A stretch of 25,092 bases of DNA from Baffinella frigidus (Eukaryota; Cryptophyceae; Cryptomonadales; Baffinellaceae). The first letter of the stretch is position 1; each line of letters opens with the position of its first letter. The notes below the pieces were generated by a model. It made no database searches. It saw only the letters and a list, made by a program, of their open reading frames with translations, and was not told where the DNA came from. The position numbers and the translations under genes are program-made. The stretch spans positions 147,949-173,040 of the forward strand of contig MU646718.1 of the NCBI GenBank assembly GCA_026770585.1, read 5' to 3'. Shown piece after piece: positions 1 through 6,716 of this stretch.

Positions 1-100
1 CCTTCGCAGCCGAAGGACAGCGCCCATCCCCCCTTTGCAGCCGAACACCGCCCACCCCCCCTTCGCAGCCGAAGGACAGCGCCTGCCTCGCGCGGGTTGC
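1..100. repeat. GC-rich tandem repeat at window edge
   Basis: The segment CTTCGCAGCCGAAGGACAGC occurs at the window start and again near 60, with a related CTTTGCAGCCGAAC copy between, so about three units of roughly 30 nt are visible. Each contains GCAGCCGAA. The array probably continues beyond the left edge. No coding role is evident. Confidence 0.6.
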
Positions 101-119
101 TTTCCGCTGACAGGCTTCT

Positions 120-690
120 GCGGGGCGCAGATTCGCCCAAAGGCTTGCCGTGTGCCGCAGGCGCTTCCCCCCCTCGCGAGGCCTCTCCTCGCGGGACGTC
201 GGGACCCTAACCCCTCAACGTCGGGACCCTACAACATAAACCATACACCCTAAACCCCCAGATTCACCCAAGGGTTCGCCGCGCCCTGGCGCTTCCTCCC
301 CTCGCGAAGCCTCTCCCAAACTGATAAACCCTAAACACTAAACACTAAACCCTAATCCATAAATCCGCAGATTCTCCCAAGGGTTCGCCGCGCGCCACAG
401 GCTCAGCAGGAAACTCCCCTCGCGAGGCCCATTCGCATCCTCCCCTCGCCTCCTCCAACCCCCAAACCCTTACCCAGCCCCCAAACCCTCAACCCTAAAC
501 CATACACCCTAAACCCCCAGATTCTCTCTCCCAAGGGTTCGCCGCGCCCTGGCGCTTCCTCCCCCCGCGAGGCCGCTCCCAAACTGATAAACCCCAAACC
601 CTAAACACTAAATCCTACTCCATAAATCCGCAGATTCTCCCAAGGGTTCGCCGCGCGCAGGAGCAAACTCTCCTCGCGAGGCCTCTCCTC
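120..690 (+). repeat. Five-copy repeat of acceptor-like block plus CCCTAAA spacers
   Basis: A block beginning CAG then ATTC(T/A)CCCAAGGGTTCGCC and ending near CTCGCGAGGCCTCTCC recurs with its CAG ending at about 130, 261, 370, 520 and 633, a spacing of 109-150 nt. Spacers are short degenerate CCCTAAA runs. Two of the CAGs (261 and 520) are reached directly from the telomere-like run (AAACCCCCAG). The blocks may be decayed copies of an exon start; no copy gives a convincing protein. Confidence 0.5.
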
Positions 691-713
691 GCCCGCCCGG
701 GGGGGGCGGGGTG

Positions 714-794
714 ATATCCCTCGACGACTTCATGGCTGGGCTGGCGCGGACAGGACTTGATATGACGGAGAAAGAACGCGCCGTCCTCCTCAAG
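714..794 (+). CDS. Candidate exon: EF-hand helix (calcium-binding protein)
   Basis: An 81-nt block encodes 27 residues containing SLDDFMAGLARTGLDM and ending ERAVLLK, followed by GTAAAA as donor. The amphipathic pattern (F..GL...G.....E....LL) matches the helix after one EF-hand loop and the entering helix of the next, as in calmodulin-like proteins. The loop itself is not in this block but in the block at 1785, which would join in phase 0 to give helix then loop. The upstream boundary is uncertain, because GATATCCC preceding it lacks a clear AG. Two damaged copies follow within 200 nt. EF-hand membership is established-family reasoning; use as an exon is inference. Confidence 0.45.
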
Positions 795-831
795 GTAAAA
801 CGGGAGCTACCCCCCTCCCTTTTCTGGCTCG

Positions 832-873
832 GGCCTTGATATGACTGAGAAAGAGTGTGCGGTGTTTCTGAAG
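832..873 (+). pseudogene. Truncated copy of the EF-hand helix exon
   Basis: The 3' half of the block at 714-794 recurs here, reading LDMTEKECAVFLK and ending in AAG followed by GTCGCC. The first half is missing. It lies between the intact block and a third copy, so it looks like a product of local tandem duplication. Confidence 0.5.
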
Positions 874-909
874 GTCGCCTCCCCTCCCGTTTTGGCTGAT
901 TTTCGGGTC

Positions 910-990
910 ATATCCCTCGACGATTTCATGGCTGGGCTGGCGCGGACATGACTTGATATGACGGAGAAAGAGCGCGCCGTGCTTCTGAAG
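910..990 (+). pseudogene. Full-length damaged copy of the EF-hand helix exon
   Basis: This is an 81-nt copy of the block at 714, with the same endpoints and a GTACAG donor-like end. Where the intact copy has GGA (Gly) this one has TGA, giving an in-frame stop in the middle (GLAR-T-stop-LDM). The rest of the frame is intact, so the copy is recent or still partly constrained. Confidence 0.55.
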
Positions 991-1137
991 GTACAGCACG
1001 AGCTGGATGTTGGGTGTAGATGTTGGGAGGAGTGTAGCAAGAGCTGCATCCCTCACGTTCCTTCCGTCTTTGGATGATGTTCGCCGTGTGGTGCGGTTTT
1101 GCGCACACGCAGCGTTCCGAAACCTGGTTGATATGTC

Positions 1138-1286
1138 CGCGCGCTCTCTCTCGTTCTCTCTCTCTCTCTCATTCTCTCGCTCGCTCTCTCTCTCTCTCTC
1201 CCTCTCTCCCTCTCTCTCTCCCTCCCTCTCTCTCTCTCTCGCTCTCTCGCGCGCTCTTTCTCTCTCTCTCTCTATCTATCTGTCTG

Positions 1287-1331
<45 letters not shown>

Positions 1332-1376
1332 ATCTCTCTCGCTCTCGCTCTCTCTCTCTCTCTCGCTCTCTCGCTG
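1138..1376. repeat. (TC)n / (TATC)n compound microsatellite
   Basis: A long imperfect TC run surrounds about 16 TATC/TGTC units near 1270-1335. The apparent reading frames through it are low-complexity artefacts. It is strongly pyrimidine-rich on the + strand, the same polarity as the other microsatellites between 4 and 12 kb. Confidence 0.95.
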
Positions 1377-1424
1377 GGCATTTAACCGGGCTGCCAGCTA
1401 CTCTGACGTGGCGTGTCCCGGATT

Positions 1425-1520
1425 CCTAAGGTTATGAACCGCTAGTTACCCGGGCTCATAACCTAAGATCCACATCCCCGAGGGCAGTCGGCTGACCGGG
1501 ACGGGTCTGGCGCGATCGCT
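1425..1520 (+). pseudogene. Decayed EF-hand loop exon interrupted by an inverted-repeat element
   Basis: After an imperfect hairpin (GGTTATGA ... TCATAACC, 1431-1462) and CCCGAGGGCAG, the text GACCGGGACGGGTCTGGC matches the first part of the EF-loop exon found at 1785. It then stops matching at about 1520, exactly where the small inverted-repeat element at 1521-1662 begins. This reads as an EF-loop exon copy broken by insertion of the element. Confidence 0.45.
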
Positions 1521-1662
1521 CTAGCTCTGCCTCACTCGGGTTGACCGACTACTCCTAAGTTGACATGCTGGTTGTGCGGTACAAATCCGTCAACATTTTA
1601 TCCCGGAAAAGAGCCCGGGCTCGCCTAATTGGTGAGCCCAAATACACTGAAACCGAGCCAGA
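1521..1662 (-). mobile_element. MITE family 1, copy A (minus orientation)
   Basis: On the minus strand this reads from about 1662 down: a TATTTGGGCTCACC segment, GGCGAGCCCGGGCTCTTTTCC, then a paired GTTGACGG ... CATGTCAACTT segment, ending GAGGCAGAGCTAG. The same order appears at 5922-6064 on the plus strand. Ends carry a short inverted repeat of about CTAGCTCTGCCTCA. The size (~142 bp) and lack of coding capacity fit a miniature inverted-repeat transposable element. It interrupts an EF-loop exon copy. Confidence 0.65.
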
Positions 1663-1675
1663 TTCGCGGCGTGTC

Positions 1676-1700
1676 CCCGAGGGCAGTTGGCGGACCGCAT
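1676..1700 (+). pseudogene. Very short remnant of the EF-loop exon start
   Basis: CCCGAGGGCAG then TTGGCGGACCG repeats the acceptor and first codons (L-A-D-R) of the EF-loop exon, after which similarity is lost. It is the second of four copies in 500 nt. Confidence 0.4.
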
Positions 1701-1784
1701 GTCCCCCGTTGGGTCCAAGGTTACGAGCCTGGGTACGAAGGTTGTGCGAGACTCGTAACCTAAGACCCATATCCCCGCGGACAG

Positions 1785-1835
1785 TTGGCGGACCGGGACG
1801 GGTCTGGTTCGATCGAATACGCGGAGCTGCACAAG
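1785..1835 (+). CDS. Candidate exon: EF-hand calcium-binding loop
   Basis: A 51-nt phase-0 block, preceded by GGACAG and followed by GTCCCA, encodes LADRDGSGSIEYAELHK. The 12-residue loop D-R-D-G-S-G-S-I-E-Y-A-E has Asp at 1 and 3, Ser at 5, Gly at 6, Ile at 8 and Glu at 12, a canonical EF-hand. Joined to the block at 714-794 it would complete a helix-loop unit. The donor is GT but otherwise weak. The next intact copy is at 1993. The protein would bind calcium; which protein it belongs to is unknown. Confidence 0.55.
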
Positions 1836-1843
1836 GTCCCATC

Positions 1844-1990
1844 CTCTGCCACACCTTCCACCGGCCCTCTGAGTGGGAGCAAATCGCCGTTTTGAATCCC
1901 CGTGGTTTGTACTGGAGGTCGTGTGATTCCGAAGACTTGCGGTGCAAATCACGGGAAGAGGAACAGACGATTTGCTTCCACTTGGAGGGC
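1844..1990 (+). mobile_element. 127-bp inverted-repeat element plus flank, copy 1
   Basis: The core 1864-1990 starts GCCCTCTGAGTGGGAGCAAA and ends TTTGCTTCCACTTGGAGGGC, an inverted pair of about 22 bp with few mismatches. The same 147 bp (including 20 nt of left flank) recurs at 2201-2347. No coding capacity. It lies between two EF-loop exon copies, and its GAGGGC end sits directly before the AG acceptor of the exon at 1993. Confidence 0.7.
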
Positions 1991-1992
1991 AG

Positions 1993-2043
1993 TTGGCGGA
2001 TCGGGACGGGTCTGGTTCGATCGAATACGCGGAGCTGCACAAG
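1993..2043 (+). CDS. Candidate exon: EF-hand calcium-binding loop, second copy
   Basis: This block has the same 51-nt length and encodes the same 17 residues as 1785-1835; the only difference I see is a synonymous change in the Arg codon region (GATCGG for GACCGG). It is preceded by GGGCAG and followed by GTCGCT. Conservation of the protein across two copies in a decayed region suggests recent duplication. It could be a mutually exclusive alternative to 1785, or a second EF loop in the same protein, or an unused copy. Confidence 0.5.
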
Positions 2044-2200
2044 GTCGCTACCCCTCCCATCCACTTTAGACGTTATGGTTGGCAATCAAAAATTGCCGCA
2101 GGGGAAGAATCGCGTGGAAACGCGCGATTTCTCCAAAAGTTGACTCGAGCCTCCAGTGGAGTTGACTTTCGCAATTGACCCCCTTCTCATCTGGCGTAGA

Positions 2201-2347
2201 CTCTGCCACACCTTCCACCGGCCCTCTGAGTGGGAGCAAATCGCCGTTTTGAATCCCCGTGGTTTGTACTGGAGGTCGTGTGATTCCGACGACTTGCGGT
2301 GCAAATCACGGGAAGAGGAACAGATGATTTGCTCCCACTTGGAGGGC
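2201..2347 (+). mobile_element. 127-bp inverted-repeat element plus flank, copy 2
   Basis: Nearly identical to 1844-1990, with only a few base differences (for example GACGAC for GAAGAC). The shared left flank CTCTGCCACACCTTCCACCG shows that the duplicated unit exceeds the inverted-repeat core at 2221-2347. This suggests segmental duplication after the element had inserted. Confidence 0.7.
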
Positions 2348-2435
2348 TGGTGGTTCGATCGGGTGTGGCGTCAGCGTCACCGAACACCACCCTGACACCA
2401 TTTGGTCCAACTTCGAAGTGGTGCATGCCGTGGGG

Positions 2436-2515
2436 GCCTTACACCCTCAACCCTCAACTCTACACCCTACACCCTAAACCCTAAGCCCTACACTCTACAC
2501 CCTAAACACAGAAGG
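2436..2515 (+). repeat. Degenerate CCCTAAA/CCCTACA run
   Basis: About ten imperfect 7-mers (CCCTCAA, CCCTACA, CCCTAAA, CCCTAAG) on the + strand. Its right end is followed by CACAGAAGG, a possible acceptor without a recognisable exon. Confidence 0.8.
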
Positions 2516-2585
2516 TTAGTTGGGTACTCCATCCACGGTTTGAGACCGCCTCCGAGAGATTTCCTCGAAAGCTGTTCGTTCTGAC

Positions 2586-2860
2586 TCTGATGCGGAATCG
2601 CGTATTGGAACACAGATTTTTGAGGAAGGGAGTGGGGACTACCAAAAACAGAGGGGCTTGGGAACGCTGTTGTTTCGGACACTTGACAATGAAACGCGTG
2701 TTGCATCACAGATTTTTGAAGACGGGAGCGAGCGCCACGAAACGCAGGGGGGGTTGGCAACGCTGTTGTTTCGGGCTCTGACAATGAATCGCGTGTTGCA
2801 ACACAGATTTTCGAAGAAGGGAGCGAGGACTACAAAAAGCAAAGGGGCTTGGCCAAACAC
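2586..2860 (+). repeat. Three-unit 95-96 bp tandem repeat
   Basis: Units share AATCGCGTGTTGCAACACAG, then TTTTTGA.GA.GGGAGCGAGG and CTTGG.AACGCTGTTGTTTCGG. The CGT(G/A)TTG anchor is at about 2601, 2697 and 2792. Open frames exist on both strands through the units (for example RNRVLEHRF and MKRVLHHRF), but composition and periodicity argue for a repeat rather than protein. Confidence 0.8.
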
Positions 2861-2864
2861 GACG

Positions 2865-3335
2865 CAGAGGCGGGTGCCATCCGGGCTGCTAAGGTTCCAC
2901 CCCTCGTTCCAACCCCTCGAAGAAGGAGTTGCAATTCCTTCTTCGATCCAATCCCTTCTCCTTTCGAACCCGTTCATCTTTCGAACCCCTGGGTCTTGAG
3001 CCGGCACGGGGTCATCCGCGCTGCTAGCAGCGTACCAACCCCTCCTTCTTTCGAACCCCTGCATCTTCCGAACCCCTTCCTCGTTCGACGCGGAATCGCT
3101 CGGTCGAAAATGCCTCCGCGTCGTGTATGGTGCCACTCGCGCTGCGAAGGTTCCACCCCTCGTGCCACCCCCCTGTTTTTCCGCTGCATTCATCTTTGTT
3201 TCCCGTCCCTTCATCCGTTGAAACGCGTCCTCTTTCCAATCCCTTCATCTTTCGAACCCCCGTCCTCTTTCGAAACCCTTCTTCGTTCCAACCCCTTCAT
3301 CTTTTGGAACCCTTACTCTTGACCCAGCACCCACC
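2865..3335 (+). repeat. Degenerate TTCGAACCCC minisatellite with three larger units
   Basis: Two scales are visible. Short motifs such as CCCTTCATCTTTCGAACCCC recur throughout. A larger block with ATCCG.GCTGCTA.GGTTCCACCCC recurs near 2878, 3010 and 3130. Reading frames here translate to Pro/Phe/Ser-rich low-complexity sequence. No gene is supported. Confidence 0.7.
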
Positions 3336-3365
3336 CGCACCTCACACCTCTTCCTAGTGTGCCTT

Positions 3366-3504
3366 TACCCTAAACCCTAAACCCTCATCCCCAAACCCCA
3401 AGCCATAAACCCTCAACCCTCAAACCTAATCCCTCAAACCTTAACCCCAAACCCCAACCCCCAAATCCCAAACCCCAAACCCTAAACCCCAAACCCCTAA
3501 ACCA
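3366..3504 (+). repeat. CCCTAAA-type array ending at an acceptor
   Basis: About 18 imperfect units (CCCTAAA, CCCCAAA, CCCTCAA). The array runs without a break into AACCAG, after which a copy of the exon at 4175 begins. Confidence 0.85.
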
Positions 3505-3505
3505 G

Positions 3506-3590
3506 GTATAGACAACCGTGGAGGCCCTCGGGGGCGTAGACACGCTGACTGCCCTCGTCAAGGATGCGCACGCGGCAGGGCACATTCTGA
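3506..3590 (+). pseudogene. Decayed copy 1 of the Ala/Leu-rich exon
   Basis: This begins AG|GTATAGACAACCGTGGAGG, aligning with the start of the exon at 4175, but its second codon is TAG. Further on it reads VEALGGVDTLTALVKDAHAA before diverging. It is the most upstream of several copies in the next 700 nt. Confidence 0.6.
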
Positions 3591-3644
3591 TAACTACATA
3601 ATGCCACTGAGTACACAAGGTATAATTGCCATCATTCCTATACC

Positions 3645-3715
3645 GCACTGCCCTCTTCAAGGCGGGGATATCCGCCGCGCTGCCGCTCAACCCACAGGCG
3701 ACGGTCGGAATATCC
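3645..3715 (+). pseudogene. Internal fragment of the Ala/Leu-rich exon
   Basis: The text CTGCCCTCTTCAAGG, GGATATCCGCCGCGCTGCCG and GTCGGAATATCC matches the middle of the exon at 4175 (ALxK, then ISAALPL) with a deletion between. There is no intact splice junction. Confidence 0.45.
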
Positions 3716-3829
3716 TTCAGTTGAATGTCTTTGTGTTGATACAAATGGCTTTGTGTTAATACCACGCAGTTCTAAATTAATACCACGGAACTACGTTGAA
3801 CGGTGTGCGGAACCCACCGTTTGGCGCAG

Positions 3830-3913
3830 GTACGGACGGGCGTGGACGCGCTCGAGGGTCTAGACACGCTCACCACCCTCGTCAAGGCTGCGCACGAGGC
3901 AGGGCACATTCTG
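3830..3913 (+). pseudogene. Copy 2 of the Ala/Leu-rich exon, 5' half
   Basis: CGCAG precedes GTACGGACGGGCGTGGACGC. The frame is open for 28 codons and reads DALEGLDTLTTLVKAAHEAG before diverging at CACATTCTG. The divergence tail (GGGCACATTCTG) is shared with copy 1 at 3506, so these two copies share a history distinct from the intact one. Confidence 0.5.
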
Positions 3914-3958
3914 TCGTCATCAACTGTTATATCTCTACCGCAATGCACGGGTTGTAGG

Positions 3959-4064
3959 GTACAGACATCCGTGGACGCGCTCGGGGGCCTAGACGCGCTC
4001 ACCTCGTCAAAGCTGCACACGAGGCAGGGATATCCGCAGCGCTGCCGCTTGATGTGGGCATGGC
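3959..4064 (+). pseudogene. Copy 3 of the Ala/Leu-rich exon with a frameshift
   Basis: GTACAGACATCCGTGGACGC aligns with the exon start, then a small deletion in ACC(..)CTCGTCAAA breaks the frame. Similarity continues through GATATCCGCAGCGCTGCCGC and CTTGATGTGGGCATGGCT, so this copy keeps the 3' half that copies 1 and 2 lack. Confidence 0.55.
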
Positions 4065-4072
4065 TCTGGATC

Positions 4073-4102
4073 CGCTCTCTCTCTCTCTCTCTCTCTCTCA
4101 CT

Positions 4103-4137
<35 letters not shown>

Positions 4138-4170
4138 ACACTCGTAATCGCGCTCTCTCTCTACCTCTCT
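4073..4170. repeat. (TC)n-(AC)n microsatellites
   Basis: TC runs flank about 15 CA units. They form the pyrimidine-rich stretch just before the CTCCAG acceptor of the next candidate exon. Confidence 0.95.
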
Positions 4171-4174
4171 CCAG

Positions 4175-4339
4175 GTACAGACGGCCGTGGAGGCCCTCGG
4201 GAGTCTGGATGCGCTCACTGCCCTCGTCAAGGCTGCACACGCGGCTGGGGTTTCCGCCGCGCTGCCTCTTGATGTGGGAATGGCGCTTGAAGGGGGAGGT
4301 GGGGGGGGGTTGGTACCGGGCGACACCGACGCGATTGAG
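4175..4339 (+). CDS. Candidate exon: Ala/Leu-rich helical segment, intact copy
   Basis: A 165-nt phase-0 block between CTCTCCAG and GTACGC encodes 55 residues. It starts VQTAVEALGSLDALTALVK, continues with an Ala-rich helix and PLDVGMALE, then has a run of six Gly before LVPGDTDAIE. The first 25 residues are a heptad-like helix; the Gly run looks like a loop. The pattern LDxLxxL.xAA has a faint resemblance to the clamp/lever helices of MutS-family ATPases, but nothing else supports that. It is the last and only undamaged member of a local series of copies (3506, 3645, 3830, 3959). Confidence 0.5.
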
Positions 4340-4501
4340 GTACGCATCTCCTCCATATTGTTGCGGCGGCGGGCTATTGCCGTCAGGTTGGCCACCCCCC
4401 CTCACACATTGGCACATAATTTAAAGACTCTGCTTTGGCAGCTCAACCCTAGGCTCGTTCGTGGCGTCTTTCTCTTGAAGCTTCTCTCTCGTTCGCGGTA
4501 G

Positions 4502-4558
4502 GTGGATGAGCTCCGGGAGGTGTTGCGGGACGTGATGACGCTGCCTGCGGACATTTAA
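4502..4558 (+). pseudogene. Damaged copy of the VDTLREVL exon
   Basis: TAG|GTGGATGAGCTCCGGGAGG encodes VDELREVLRDVMTLPADI and then TAA. The upstream 50 nt (CAGCTCAACCCTAGGCTCGT) are also shared with the intact copy at 4675, so intron and exon were duplicated together. Confidence 0.55.
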
Positions 4559-4674
4559 CTCTTGGCGAATTAGGAGGGATTTCCGCGGCCCCACTCCCCA
4601 AAGTGGCTGATGCGTGGTAAAAATAATAGAAAGACGCTGTTCCCCCAGCTCAACGCTAGGCTCGTTCGCGGCAG

Positions 4675-4770
4675 GTGGATACGCTGCGGGAGGTGTTGCG
4701 GGACGTGATGAAGCTGCCTGCGGACACCGCGTCAGCACTCGCGTCGCTCGCGCCGAAAAGGACCCTGTTC
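4675..4770 (+). CDS. Candidate exon: helical segment VDTLREVLRDVM
   Basis: Preceded by GCGGCAG and starting GTGGATACGCTGCGG, the frame encodes VDTLREVLRDVMKLPADTAS, then ALASLAPKR. The first part is a strong amphipathic helix. The donor is unclear (candidates in the AGGGGGGTCGTG stretch), so the end is approximate. The earlier copy at 4502 stops after 18 codons. It would join in phase 0 to the exon at 4175. Confidence 0.4.
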
Positions 4771-4865
4771 AGGGGGGTCGTGTCCGGACTGGGAGGTGTC
4801 ACGTCCACCCAAGAGAGTCACCTGAGATTGCCGAAGGGCCACGCCCGCCGACGAGAGGGTTCTAG

Positions 4866-5031
4866 TTGCGCAAGCTTCCAGCCCTGATGGGCTTTTTGGG
4901 ACCTGAAGCGGATCAAATCCCCTCTACGCTCACCCCTTTTTCAGACTTTGAAAAATTTCATGCCCCGAAAGGAGATTTGATCCGCTTCAGGGCCCAGAAA
5001 AGCCATCCAGGGCTGGAAGCTTGCGTAACGA
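4866..5031. mobile_element. 166-bp MITE with long inverted repeats and GTTCTAG flanks
   Basis: Arms starting GCAAGCTTCCAGCCCTGATG and ending CCAGGGCTGGAAGCTTGC extend over about 55 nt, including the pair GAAGCGGATCAAATC / GATTTGATCCGCTTC. The element is flanked on both sides by GTTCTAG (4859-4865 and 5032-5038), a probable 7-8 bp target-site duplication (GGTTCTAG / AGTTCTAG differ at one base). A duplication of that size is what hAT-type insertions leave. No coding capacity. Confidence 0.8.
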
Positions 5032-5039
5032 GTTCTAGG

Positions 5040-5610
5040 GAGTCGAAGTTGCAGCTTGGGGGGGCGGTGGTGGGCAGAGCCTCTGTGAGGCTCGGAACGC
5101 GTGCATGCTGCAGGCGACGCATCTCGGTTCAGCAGCATCTGAGCCTCTCCCTCTTTGCAAAAGCTCATGTGCCAGCAAAAGACTGGATTATCGGCAGACA
5201 CGCTAACGCTCTACCTGAGATTGCTGACGCCTCGGATCAGACCGAGGGTCTCGTCCTAGCGAACTTTAACCGATAACCTTATCCATGACCAAAGGTTGCA
5301 TTCATTTTTTTTTGCTCTCCCGGAGCTGCGAGGAGCCAGAGCCAGAGTTTGGGCAATTTGAACCTAGTTGTCTATTTCACTCCGGGGTCACGCGGTTTCC
5401 AAGTGAATTATTAGACCTTATTTCATCACGAAATCGGAATGGCAATCACCTCCGACTGTCCGCGTTCTTCCCGTGTGATGAATCAACGTTGGTAAGGGTG
5501 GGCGACCCAAGTCAGCCTAATCACGGCACCGCCCTACGGTATTGCATACGGAAGCACCCTACGGAATACCGTAATAAGTTTGACGTCGAAATTGGGGTGT
5601 CCTTACCCGA
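5040..5610 (+). other. Unassigned stretch with one short echo
   Basis: No convincing gene. The motif CCTGAGATTGCCGA at 4821 recurs as CCTGAGATTGCTGA at 5214, suggesting a decayed exon pair (PEIA). The palindromic phrases TACGGTATTGC and GGAATACCGTA occur at 5535-5575 and related text recurs at 17590 and 23010. Nothing else is recognisable. Confidence 0.3.
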
Positions 5611-5613
5611 TCA

Positions 5614-5677
5614 GACACGGCGGATGCGTTTGCTGTCAAGGAAGAGGGGCGCTGGCAGAATCTGTCTTTGGCGTAGG
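5614..5677 (+). pseudogene. Damaged copy of the AFAVKGEGRW exon
   Basis: Encodes ADAFAVKEEGRWQNLSLA followed by TAG. Aligns over 60 nt with the block at 5754 and is 140 nt upstream of it. Confidence 0.55.
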
Positions 5678-5753
5678 CAAGCCAGATCTGGCTTTGGCGT
5701 GGGGAAGCGTGCATTTCCTCAGCTGAAATGGCGAATCAATGGTGGTCGAACAG

Positions 5754-5870
5754 GTACGGCGGAGGCGTTCGCTGTCAAGGGAGAGGGGCGTTGGGAGAAT
5801 CTCAAGCTCGGGTCGGGGTTGGGAGCCAAGCTGAATGGCGGGGCGTTCTCGCACGTTTGGGGGGGGGGCG
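5754..5870 (+). CDS. Candidate exon: Gly-rich segment AFAVKGEGRWENL
   Basis: Preceded by CGAACAG, the frame reads TAEAFAVKGEGRWENLKLGS, then GLGAKLNGG. The alternation of hydrophobic and charged residues suggests beta strands. No domain is assigned; a beta-sandwich or PH-like fold cannot be excluded. The right boundary is not clear. The damaged relative at 5614 has one stop. The exon would start with AG|GT, like the one at 4175. Confidence 0.35.
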
Positions 5871-5921
5871 CTGGGATGGAGGGGATCATCTCTGGTCAAG
5901 ACTCTCCTTTCCCGCCCGGCT

Positions 5922-6064
5922 CCTAGCGCTGTCTCAGTCTATTTGGTCTCACTAATGTGGTGATAGAAGGATATTTTTTTCTCTCGAAAGTTGACGAATT
6001 TGTACCACACACCCAGCATGTCAACTTAAGAATAGTGAGCGAATCCGGCTGAGGCAGAACTAGG
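5922..6064 (+). mobile_element. MITE family 1, copy B (full length)
   Basis: 143 bp from CCTAGCGCTGTCTCAGTC to GGCTGAGGCAGAACTAGG, which are imperfect inverted repeats. Internal landmarks shared with the other copies are TATTTGG.CTCAC.A, then AGTTGACGAATTTGTACC, and CCAGCATGTCAACTT followed by AAGAATAG. AGTTGAC and GTCAACTT could pair as a hairpin. This copy has lost the GAGCCCGGGCTC palindrome. Confidence 0.7.
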
Positions 6065-6066
6065 GT

Positions 6067-6150
6067 TCCACCGCCCTTGGAAAACGGACCTTTCATCAAA
6101 AGTCAACTTACCCTGTGGGTAGTTAACTTTAAGGATTTTCACGGAAAACG
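6067..6150 (-). mobile_element. Partial MITE family 2 copy
   Basis: TCCACCGCC, then GGACCTTTCATCAAAAGTCA, ACTTACCCTGTGGGTAGTTA and AAGGATTTTC are the reverse complement of the right half of the element at 8811-8949. The left half is missing. It directly follows family 1 copy B. Confidence 0.6.
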
Positions 6151-6199
6151 CTGTCCGTGTCTCTTGTTCGCGGATGCTACCTCCTTTTTGAATCTTTGG

Positions 6200-6400
6200 T
6201 ACTTTTGACCATCCTTCAAAAGGTCAACAAAAGGATAGGCACATGCAATTGGATGTCCTTGAAAAGATCAACAAAAGGATGCTGCCGAACACGCCAGCCT
6301 CAACGTCAAAGCCTACCTCTGCCTGAGTAAACCTGGGCTCGCCTAGTTTACACCCTTATATCGGCATCGTGCTCCTGGGTGCAGACTGCAGTGTGACAAC
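6200..6400 (+). repeat. Short direct repeats, otherwise no feature
   Basis: CTTCAAAAGGTCAACAAAAG (about 6215) recurs as CTTGAAAAGATCAACAAAAG (about 6260), 45 nt apart. The region also has GAGTAAACCTGGGCTCGCCTAG (6326-6347), resembling part of MITE family 1. No gene is visible. Confidence 0.4.
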
Positions 6401-6483
6401 TTCCTTGGTGTATCCGGGATACAACTTCCTTGGTGTATCCCGTGTCGTGAACGTAGTTGCGACACACAGCTCGGCGACTTCCT

Positions 6484-6612
6484 ACCCCCTAAACCCTAAG
6501 CCCTAAACCCTAAACCCTAAACCCTATACCCTAAACCTTAAAACCCTAAGCCCTAAGCCCTAAGCCCTAAGCCCTGAGCCTTAAGCCCTAAACCCTAGGC
6601 CATAAGCCCTTG
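6484..6612 (+). repeat. CCCTAAA/CCCTAAG array
   Basis: About 17 imperfect units, with a homogeneous sub-block of CCCTAAG near 6545-6580. It precedes GGTACAG and the damaged acidic exon copy. Confidence 0.9.
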
Positions 6613-6680
6613 GTACAGATGCAGCGAAGAAGAGGAGGTCTTACCCAACGAGAAGAAGAAGGCGCGCGATGGTGTACAGC
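6612..6680 (+). pseudogene. Decayed copy of the acidic/lysine-rich exon
   Basis: GTACAGATGCAGCGAAGAAG, then AGGAGGTCTTACCCAACGAG and AAGAAGAAGG align with the exon at 6950. Small indels break the frame. Confidence 0.5.
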
Positions 6681-6716
6681 TCTCGGGGGTTGAAGTGGGA
6701 GCTTGATCAGCCTAGT

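Noticed and set aside
1007-1429. Long open frame rich in Ser/Leu across the TC/TATC microsatellite
   Set aside because: It consists almost wholly of simple repeat; equivalent frames are open in two phases and on the other strand.
1555-2143. Overlapping 156-192 codon frames on both strands near the EF-loop repeats
   Set aside because: They run through two inverted-repeat elements and several exon echoes; only the 17-residue EF-loop segments have family support.
2488-3322. Frames up to 191 codons on both strands
   Set aside because: They follow the 95-bp and TTCGAACCCC tandem repeats; the periodic composition explains the openness.
4175-4339. MutS-like lever/clamp assignment for the Ala/Leu exon
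   Set aside because: Only a short LDxLxxL pattern fits; no MutS ATPase motif or other domain is in the window, and the pattern is common in helices.
5285-5926. 213-codon open frame on the plus strand
   Set aside because: It contains both the damaged and the better copy of the AFAVKGEGRW block but in shifted frames for one of them, has no recognisable domain in the first 100 codons and crosses an AG acceptor. Only the local block is kept as a candidate exon.
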